From: an uncultured Asticcacaulis sp.
GTDB taxonomy: Bacteria; Pseudomonadota; Alphaproteobacteria; Caulobacterales; Caulobacteraceae
Assembly: GCA_946482045.1 (NCBI GenBank)
Contig: CAMLPZ010000199.1
Coordinates: 1 to 7,795 of the forward strand
Direction: 5' to 3'
Length of the DNA: 7,795 bases
Positions 1 through 4,558 of this stretch are shown one piece after another. The number at the start of each line of letters is the position of its first letter. Within the stretch, counting starts at the first letter, position 1. Under the pieces are notes generated by a model. It saw nothing but the letters and a program-made list of their open reading frames with translations. It made no database searches and was not told the DNA's origin. A program made the position numbers and the translations under genes.

Positions 1-510
1 AAGGTCCTGACCGACGTCTTCAAGAAGGGCGACCAGTGGTTCCGCACCGGCGACCTGATGCGCCAGGACAAGCAGGGCTATCTCTACTTCATTGACCGGA
101 TCGGCGATACCTTCCGCTGGAAAGGGGAAAACGTCTCGACCTCGGAAGTCGCCGAATACTGCGCCTCCGCGCCCGGCGTCGAGGAGGCCATCGTCTACGG
201 CATTCCCGTCCCGAATCATGACGGCAAGGCCGGCATGGTATCCCTGATCACGCGCGAAGGCTTTGACCTCAAGCTGTTCAAGGACCATGTCGACAGTAAG
301 CTGCCCGCCTATGCGCGGCCGCGCTTCATCCGCCTGCTGCAGGAGGTCGAAACGACCGGCACCTTCAAATACAAGAAGATGGACCTGATCAAGGCGGGCT
401 TCGACCTCGGCGCCGTTACCGATCCGCTCTACATCCTGTGTAACGACGACTATGTGCCGCTGACGCCCGATATGGCTTCCCAGATCGCAACCGGACAGCT
501 TCGCCTGTAA
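1..510 (+). CDS. Long-chain acyl-CoA synthetase (FATP/FadD-like), C-terminal part only
   Basis: This is the last 169 residues of an adenylate-forming enzyme; the start lies left of the window and the frame is open from base 1. The family activates long or very-long-chain fatty acids to acyl-CoA through an acyl-AMP intermediate, at or near the inner membrane. The visible part begins just before the conserved RTGDL hinge region (residues 16-20 of the fragment). It continues through FIDRIGDTFRWKGENVSTSE (about 30-49), which is the signature of the FATP/very-long-chain group rather than classic FadD. Near the end, GTFKYKKMDL (about 121-130) carries the C-domain lysine region expected to enter the active site during adenylation. 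The stop is TAA at 508-510. It is not obviously in an operon with the next gene, because 181 bp separate them. Family assignment is firm; chain-length preference cannot be read from this fragment. Confidence 0.93.
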   Translation, partial: KVLTDVFKKGDQWFRTGDLMRQDKQGYLYFIDRIGDTFRWKGENVSTSEVAEYCASAPGVEEAIVYGIPVPNHDGKAGMVSLITREGFDLKLFKDHVDSKLPAYARPRFIRLLQEVETTGTFKYKKMDLIKAGFDLGAVTDPLYILCNDDYVPLTPDMASQIATGQLRL

Positions 511-548
511 AATCAAAGTATTCCAGGCGAAGTGGCCACAGGTTCGCC
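499..548 (+). other. Alternative inverted repeats at the 3' end of the acyl-CoA synthetase gene
   Basis: CTTCGCCT (499-506, inside the last codons) is perfectly complementary to AGGCGAAG (525-532). The same right arm, GGCGAA (526-531), can instead pair with TTCGCC (543-548). The two hairpins exclude each other. Neither is followed by a T-run, so this is not a convincing intrinsic terminator; it could be a 3' stabilising structure or chance. Confidence 0.25.
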
Positions 549-656
549 ATCAGGAAATGCGACAAAACAAAAACTATAAGGCACTTTTTGCCAAAAGCTT
601 GCATCCTGCCGTCGCGAACCCTATCCAAATCCGCGCAAGCCCTTTGCTATCGTTAG

Positions 657-682
657 TCCATCCCGCACGGAGCGGGGATGGA
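657..682 (+). promoter_or_regulatory. 5'-leader hairpin covering the Shine-Dalgarno of the GlsB-like gene
   Basis: TCCATCCC (657-664) pairs perfectly with GGGATGGA (675-682). The stem continues inward with GC/GC (665-666 with 672-673) past one bulged G (674), leaving the loop ACGGA. The likely ribosome binding site, GGAG at 680-683, has three of its four bases in the stem, and the start codon lies 9 bases after the hairpin. No T-run follows, so it is not a terminator. By inference it could limit translation until melted or remodelled. Confidence 0.45.
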
Positions 683-691
683 GATAGTCTT

Positions 692-949
692 ATGGAACTT
701 CAAGTTGGATGGCTGGCGGCTATCGTCGTTGGCGCGCTCGCCGGCTGGATCGCCGAACAATTCATGCGTTCGGAACAAGGCCTGCTTATGAACATCGTAA
801 TGGGTATCCTGGGTGCCCTGATCGCCAATGCCGTTCTGGCCATGATCGGCGTGCAACTTGGCGGCGTTATCGGTTACCTGATTGCCGGTGTGGTTGGCGC
901 CTGTCTGCTGATCGCCATTGGCAGGGCCTTCAAGGGGCGAAGGGTCTAA
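692..949 (+). CDS. GlsB/YeaQ/YmgE-family (transglycosylase-associated) small membrane protein
   Basis: This is an 85-residue, very hydrophobic protein with three predicted membrane helices: about residues 5-21, 32-53 and 57-77. It ends in a short basic tail (GRAFKGRRV). The glycine-rich helices (GALAGWIAEQFMR, IVMGILGALI, GVIGYLIAGVVGA) match the transglycosylase-associated/GlsB family of inner-membrane proteins. Family members are often stress-induced and have no proven biochemical activity. The ATG at 692 is chosen because GGAG at 680-683 sits 8 bases upstream and because the family is normally 80-90 residues long. An in-frame ATG at 557 would add a 45-residue polar leader not seen in the family. 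The gene stands alone, convergent with the TonB-dependent receptor. Translation may be controlled by the leader hairpin at 657-682. I found no supportable promoter, including no EcfG-type stress promoter, in the gap upstream. Confidence 0.9.
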   Translation: MELQVGWLAAIVVGALAGWIAEQFMRSEQGLLMNIVMGILGALIANAVLAMIGVQLGGVIGYLIAGVVGACLLIAIGRAFKGRRV

Positions 950-977
950 GCCCGCGCTTCTCAAAACCCAATAAGAA

Positions 978-1010
978 AAGCGGCGAAGTCCCCTTCGCCG
1001 CTTCTATTTT
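978..1010. terminator. Bidirectional intrinsic terminator between convergent genes
   Basis: A perfect 11-bp stem, AAGCGGCGAAG (978-988) with CTTCGCCGCTT (993-1003), closes a TCCC loop. On the + strand it is followed by CTATTTTATT. On the - strand it is followed by TTCTTATTGGGTTTT, where the last stem bases extend the T-run. It can stop both the GlsB-like transcript and the receptor transcript. Confidence 0.85.
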
Positions 1011-1020
1011 ATTAGCTTTG

Positions 1021-1048
1021 GACGGCCATATGCGCCGTCTTCTTTTTA
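1021..1048 (+). terminator. Second terminator hairpin, + strand
   Basis: GACGGC (1021-1026) pairs with GCCGTC (1034-1039) across CATATGC and is followed at once by TTCTTTTT (1040-1047). On the + strand this is a good back-up terminator behind the GlsB-like gene. On the - strand it lies just past the receptor stop codon but has no T-run there. Confidence 0.65.
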
Positions 1049-1051
1049 ATC

Positions 1052-3694
1052 TTAATACCGGACGCGCAAGGTGACACCGTAGGTTTTCGGCGCGCCCAGG
1101 AAGGCGTCGTAGGTGTTGGTATCCGAAGCCTGGTTGTAATAGGTGCCCGGGTGCGAACCGCCCGACTGGACCGTCTGCTGGAAGCCGGTGCCCTGCAACG
1201 GCGCGTTGATCACAACCTGCTTATAGGTTTCGTCGGTCAGGTTCTGCCCCCAGAGCTCGACCGTCCAGCGGCGATCCGGCGCGCCGATCGACACGCGGCC
1301 GTTGATCAGGGTGAAGGCGTCCTGTTCCTTGAACGGGATCAGGTCCGAACCGGTGTTGTACTCCGAAGAATACTTGGCTGACAGATTGGCCGCGACGCGA
1401 AGATCGCCGACATTGCCGCCCCACGACAGGGCCGCGGTACCGCTCCACTTGGGCGCGAACGACATCTGCGACCCCGGCAGCAGCGACAAGCCCGGGAAGT
1501 GGGTCGGGTTGATCAGGTCCGCCGCGGTGAACTTGCCATACTTGGTGTCGGTGTAGGTCACGCCACCCTGGAAGGTCAGGCCGGTGATCGGCGTACGCCA
1601 GTAGACGTCGGCATCGAAGCCCTTCGATTCCAGGACAGGGATCGATTCGACCACAAAGGCGGTGCCGAGGAAGGTGTTCAGTTGGAAGTTCTGGAACTTC
1701 TGGTCGAACAGGGCAGTGTTCAGTTGCAGCGCGCCGTCGAACAGGGTCGTTTTCAGACCCAGTTCGTAGGAGTCAACCGTTTCCGGCGGGAACCACAGGT
1801 CGGCGTCGGGTGTGACACCGGTCTGGGCGCGATCGAGGTTGTAGCCGCCAGCCTTGTAACCACGCGCGTAGGAGGCGTAGGTCATGGTGTTTTCATTGAC
1901 GTGCCATGCCGCCTTGAACGTGCCGGACAGGTCGCCGTCGCTGTTGCTGTCGGCAACAGTGCGGTTGTTGAAGGCCGGGTTGGCCCAGAACGGACACATG
2001 GCGCCGGCCAGGGTCGCTGCCGTCGTGCCGCCCGCCCGAATGGCGCCCAGCCAGATCGGGTTGGCACCGTTGGCCAGTGCTTGACCGGCGGCGGCCGTTG
2101 GGTTGGTCGGGTTGGCGGCCAGCGCCGCGGCATAGAGCGCGCCGGTCTGCTGGTAGCGGGTCAGGGCCGCCCCACACCCCGCACCATTGTCGGTATTGGT
2201 GTAGAAGCCCGTCATGCTCTTCTTTTCCTGGGTGTAGCGCAGGCCCAAGGTGAATTCGAGCGATTGAATCTTCCACGAATTGTTGGTGAAGAGGGCGAAG
2301 GATTCGTCGGTCTGGGTGTAGTGGTCGCGCGCCCCCTCACCCGCCCGGAAATTAGTGCCGAAAGCGCGGCCCGTCATGTTGGGCAGGAAGGTCGGGCTGG
2401 GGGTAATTGCCGGATTGATGGCGTTCAGCTGGCTGGAGATCAGCAGGCTGAGATAGGGCTCGTAGTGCGCGCCGTAGACGTAAGAGTCATGGCGATCCAG
2501 GTCCTCCTTGACGTAGAAGGCGCCCACCAGCCAGTTGACGTTTTCGGTCGCGCCGGCCAGGCGGACTTCCTGGCTGAAGGTCTTGAAGCGGGCGTCGAAG
2601 TCGCCATTGTCGCGGCGATACAGGATATCGGCGCCGGTATAGTCGATGTCCTGGCCGTTTGTTGACTTCCAGTCACGTGCCGCACTGATCAGGGTCAGTT
2701 GCGAATCCCACAGGTCCGGCAGCTTGACATTGGTTTCAACCGAAAAGCCACCGTCGCGGATGACCTGGTGCGTGTCGCGGTTGGCATAGGCGATACGGGC
2801 TTCCGGGTCAGGTGTCGTGTCAACGCCGTTGCCGGCCGCCAGCATATTGATCGCCGCACCGGTCGGCCCGGTCCGGATCTGGACCGCGGTACAGCAGTAT
2901 TCATTGCGGTGGCTGTAGTCGCCGATCAGGCGGATATCCATCAGGTCGGTCGGCGTGAACAGCAACTGGCCACGGATGGTGGAGAAGTCCTGCGTGCCGT
3001 CATCCGTCATCGTGCGCGGGCCGACGCCGGTATTAACGTTCATGAAGCCGTCGCGCTTGCGGCTGGCGACATAGAGACGGCCAGCGATCAGGTCGTCAAC
3101 CAGCGGGCCGGTGACCGAGGCAGCCAGGCCCTGCTGGCCGTAATTGCCAAAGGTCGCTTCGCCTTCGGCGCCGAAGGTGAAGGCGGGCTTCTTGGTGATG
3201 ATATTGATGACACCGGCCGAAGTGTTCTTGCCGAACAGTGTGCCCTGCGGGCCCTTCAGGACCTCGATGCGTTCCATTTCGCCGAGATCGCCGAAGCCGA
3301 CGCCGTTGCGCGGACGATAGACGCCATCGATCACAACACCGACCGACGATTCCATCGAGGGATTGTCGCCGACCGTGCCGACGCCACGGATACGGGCGGT
3401 TGTCAGGCTTTCGTTCTGTGTCGTGGTAACGGTCAGGCCCGGCGTCAGGATCTGCATGTCCTTGATGTCGCGCACGCCCGCATCCTGCAGCAGCTTGGCC
3501 GACAGGGTAGTGACCACTATCGGCACGTCCTGAAGCTTTTGCTCGCGCTTCTGGGCGGTGACGATGATCGTGCCTTCGTCAGCCGGAGGCGCATCCTGGG
3601 CGAAACCGATCGCGGGAAGACCGGCCAGAAGCGCGGCGCCCGCGGCGCCTGCCATCAGGTGGCGATACTTCAGTAAAGTTGTGGCGTTTTGCAT
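1052..3694 (-). CDS. TonB-dependent outer-membrane receptor
   Basis: An 880-residue receptor that would import a scarce ligand across the outer membrane using TonB-ExbBD energy. Residues 1-33 form a signal peptide ending at about AIGFAQ. A TonB-box-like stretch, TIIVTAQ (42-48), comes next. The plug covers about 53-170 (IRGVGT, VIDGVYRPRNGVG, ERIEVLKGPQGTLFG, SAGVINIITKKP). The 22-strand-type barrel follows, including RGYKAGGYNLDR (611-622), and ends in a C-terminal tyrosine as outer-membrane barrels do. There is no N-terminal signalling domain, so no FecR-type sigma circuit is expected. A start at 3694 is preferred because AAAGGGAA lies just upstream at 3699-3706; an in-frame ATG at 3718 has only a weak site. 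The sequence resembles the large receptor family of sphingomonads and caulobacters, many of them for carbohydrates, aromatics or siderophores. The ligand cannot be told, and no transport or catabolic partner lies next to it. Confidence 0.95.
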   Translation of the reverse strand: MQNATTLLKYRHLMAGAAGAALLAGLPAIGFAQDAPPADEGTIIVTAQKREQKLQDVPIVVTTLSAKLLQDAGVRDIKDMQILTPGLTVTTTQNESLTTARIRGVGTVGDNPSMESSVGVVIDGVYRPRNGVGFGDLGEMERIEVLKGPQGTLFGKNTSAGVINIITKKPAFTFGAEGEATFGNYGQQGLAASVTGPLVDDLIAGRLYVASRKRDGFMNVNTGVGPRTMTDDGTQDFSTIRGQLLFTPTDLMDIRLIGDYSHRNEYCCTAVQIRTGPTGAAINMLAAGNGVDTTPDPEARIAYANRDTHQVIRDGGFSVETNVKLPDLWDSQLTLISAARDWKSTNGQDIDYTGADILYRRDNGDFDARFKTFSQEVRLAGATENVNWLVGAFYVKEDLDRHDSYVYGAHYEPYLSLLISSQLNAINPAITPSPTFLPNMTGRAFGTNFRAGEGARDHYTQTDESFALFTNNSWKIQSLEFTLGLRYTQEKKSMTGFYTNTDNGAGCGAALTRYQQTGALYAAALAANPTNPTAAAGQALANGANPIWLGAIRAGGTTAATLAGAMCPFWANPAFNNRTVADSNSDGDLSGTFKAAWHVNENTMTYASYARGYKAGGYNLDRAQTGVTPDADLWFPPETVDSYELGLKTTLFDGALQLNTALFDQKFQNFQLNTFLGTAFVVESIPVLESKGFDADVYWRTPITGLTFQGGVTYTDTKYGKFTAADLINPTHFPGLSLLPGSQMSFAPKWSGTAALSWGGNVGDLRVAANLSAKYSSEYNTGSDLIPFKEQDAFTLINGRVSIGAPDRRWTVELWGQNLTDETYKQVVINAPLQGTGFQQTVQSGGSHPGTYYNQASDTNTYDAFLGAPKTYGVTLRVRY
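1925..2206 (-). other. Long extracellular-loop insertion in the receptor, with two cysteines
   Basis: Receptor residues about 497-590 form a long low-complexity stretch rich in Ala, Asn, Thr and Pro between two barrel strands. It carries Cys507 and Cys567, which are suited to a disulfide that closes the loop. By inference this is a ligand-contacting surface loop. Confidence 0.45.
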
Positions 3695-3745
3695 GGCGTT
3701 CCCTTTGGGCAATTTCATCTCTGCTTAGACCATTTTTTGTTACTG

Positions 3746-3793
3746 CCGGATCTGCGTCCGGTAAGCGGAAACCGCCTTAGAAAGCGGCGTCCG
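3746..3793 (-). promoter_or_regulatory. Structured leader of the receptor gene
   Basis: CCGGA (3746-3750) and TCCGG (3757-3761) form a perfect 5-bp stem with a 6-base loop. Next to it, GCGG (3765-3768) can pair with CCGC (3772-3775), and that CCGC can alternatively pair with GCGG at 3784-3787. GCGTCCG also occurs twice in the same direction, at 3754-3760 and 3787-3793, 33 bp apart. Competing stems like this may fold in the receptor mRNA leader; the role is inferred only. Confidence 0.3.
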
Positions 3794-3864
3794 ATTACTG
3801 ATTTGACTAACACATTACGCGCACGGAAACAAATTTGGATGCGGCTACACTGCAATGCAATAGT

Positions 3865-3872
3865 TTACGTAA
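3865..3872. repeat. TTACGTAA palindrome in the divergent region
   Basis: A perfect 8-bp palindrome that overlaps the start of a TTGACG box read on the - strand (3873-3878). TTACG half-sites recur nearby at 3815-3819, 3882-3886 and 3909-3913, and CGTAA at 4021-4025. This may be a regulator binding site near the receptor promoter. Confidence 0.25.
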
Positions 3873-3905
3873 CGTCAATACTTACGCAGGCGCGGTAGAA
3901 AAACA

Positions 3906-3931
3906 CGGTTACGAAGCAATTTCGTCGGTTA
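3906..3931. repeat. CGGTTA direct repeat, 20-bp period
   Basis: CGGTTA occurs at 3906-3911 and 3926-3931, about two helical turns apart. Between them ACGAA (3911-3915) and TTCGT (3921-3925) form an inverted pair. The spacing would suit a dimeric regulator, but a short word like this can also recur by chance. Confidence 0.25.
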
Positions 3932-3935
3932 TCGG

Positions 3936-3979
3936 AAAAAAACCAATACTTGCAAGTGTTGTGTAGCGGTCGTTTTTTT
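3936..3979. promoter_or_regulatory. 18-bp near-perfect palindrome flanked by A7 and T7: operator or terminator-like hairpin
   Basis: CAATACTTGCAAGTGTTG (3944-3961) is a palindrome with a single mismatched pair and a perfect 10-bp core, ACTTGCAAGT (3948-3957). As + strand RNA the mismatch becomes a U-G wobble, giving an unbroken 7-bp stem with a TGCA loop. AAAAAAAC (3936-3943) abuts the left side, and its complement GTTTTTTT lies at 3972-3979. On the - strand the palindrome is followed directly by GTTTTTTT, so it also looks like a weak intrinsic terminator reading toward the receptor. I read it mainly as an operator. Confidence 0.4.
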
Positions 3980-4087
3980 ACCCACTCTATATTGCAGTTG
4001 CTCACTAAGCCAGACTTTGACGTAACGGCATTCGAGGTGGGACCACTGTTGCAGGACGATTTACCGCCGCAGAATGCGATCAGTCCC

Positions 4088-4116
4088 ATGACAATCCTGT
4101 GACTGTGGCGCATAAA
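4088..4116 (+). promoter_or_regulatory. Candidate sigma70-type promoter for the small exported protein and selO
   Basis: ATGACA (4088-4093, five of six matches to TTGACA) and CATAAA (4111-4116, four of six to TATAAT) are 17 bp apart, the ideal spacing. Transcription would start near 4123, about 100 bases before the first ATG. TGTGGC (4104-4109) and GCCACA (4118-4123) form an inverted repeat around the -10 box. Confidence 0.35.
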
Positions 4117-4179
4117 AGCCACACACCTAAGGTCAACTTTCCGCGAGAATTTGGCCGTCAGTGCTTGCGGGCATCACGA

Positions 4180-4189
4180 TGAACGTTCA
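4180..4189. repeat. TGAACGTTCA palindrome in the leader of the small exported protein
   Basis: A perfect 10-bp palindrome. It sits in the loop of a larger imperfect stem formed by CTT-g-CGGGC (4164-4172) and GCCCGAAG (4195-4202), upstream of the ATG at 4220. It may be an operator or a leader RNA structure. Confidence 0.3.
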
Positions 4190-4219
4190 CTTAAGCCCGA
4201 AGACCTGAGCGAGACGAAT

Positions 4220-4558
4220 ATGTCCTTAAGAAAAACCTTGCGAATTGCCACTGTCCTCGCGGGGTTGCTGTCCGCGCCTCTGGCGATGGCAACGACCGCC
4301 TTCAACACCGCCTACGGTCCCGTGCCAGTCTCCAGCACGGGCGTTGTCGCCGCGGCCAGATTCGCAGCCGCAACCAAAGCGGTGGAGTTAAAGACGATTC
4401 TGAAAGCACAACAGGCGGCAACCGCCAACCTGCATTTTATCATCTGCATGCGCGTCGCGGACGCAGGCAATACGTATCTGGTCGAAACTAAGGTGTCGCG
4501 CGCTTCCGGCAAGCCCTACAATCTCGACGCCTGGACCAAGGTCAAGGCCTGCAAGTGA
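4220..4558 (+). CDS. Small exported protein of unknown family, two cysteines
   Basis: A 112-residue protein I do not recognise. Residues 1-24 are a clear Sec signal peptide: a basic start (MSLRKTLR), a hydrophobic core and an LAMA cleavage site before TTAF. The mature part, about 88 residues, has an Ala-rich helical stretch (about 43-70, ending LKAQQAATAN). A likely beta region follows (LHFIICMRVA, then NTYLVETKVSR), and the end is basic (WTKVKACK). Mature Cys76 and Cys111 could form a disulfide in the periplasm. The ATG at 4220 is chosen because the signal peptide begins there, although the ribosome site is weak (GAGCGAGA). A TTG at 4151 would put about 23 polar residues before the signal. 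The gene's last four bases, GTGA, overlap the GTG start of selO, so the two are probably co-transcribed and translationally coupled. No function is assigned. Confidence 0.75.
   Translation: MSLRKTLRIATVLAGLLSAPLAMATTAFNTAYGPVPVSSTGVVAAARFAAATKAVELKTILKAQQAATANLHFIICMRVADAGNTYLVETKVSRASGKPYNLDAWTKVKACK

Larger units (their letters stand above)
3695..4219. promoter_or_regulatory. Divergent intergenic control region
   Basis: About 525 bp with no supportable gene, clearly richer in A and T than its surroundings. It lies between the receptor (-) and the small exported protein (+), so it must hold both promoters. It contains a hairpin near the receptor start, an 18-bp palindrome with A7/T7 flanks (3936-3979), repeated TTACG and CGGTTA words, a sigma70-like candidate for the + strand (4088-4116), and a 10-bp palindrome in the + leader (4180-4189). 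For the receptor, a TTGACG (-35-like, - strand, 3873-3878) is visible but has no convincing -10 partner. No translated frame here looks like a protein. Confidence 0.7.

Noticed and set aside
580..592. GGCA-CTTTT-TGCC hairpin as a terminator before the GlsB-like gene
   Set aside because: The stem is only four base pairs and no T-run follows it on either strand.
557..691. Upstream ATG (557) extending the GlsB-like protein by 45 residues
   Set aside because: The family length and the GGAG at 680-683 favour the ATG at 692, and the added residues are polar and atypical.
1499..2665. 388-codon open frame on the + strand inside the receptor gene
   Set aside because: It is antisense to a full-length, motif-rich receptor. 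The translated sequence is rich in Gly, Val, Arg and Gln with no domain, as expected from antisense of GC-rich codons.
2699..3676. 325-codon open frame on the + strand opposite the receptor's N-terminal half
   Set aside because: It mirrors the plug and signal-peptide coding region, with no ribosome site and no recognisable fold.
3695..3718. Upstream ATG (3718) of the receptor
   Set aside because: It adds eight residues before the signal peptide and has only a weak ribosome site; AAAGGGAA just before 3694 is much better. The choice is not certain.
3865..4122. 85-codon open frame on the - strand in the divergent intergenic region
   Set aside because: Odd composition rich in Cys, Asn and Ser, no ribosome site, no domain, and it covers palindromes and an AT-rich tract. 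It is more likely noncoding.
4151..4219. TTG start extending the small exported protein
   Set aside because: It would place about 23 polar residues ahead of a complete signal peptide.
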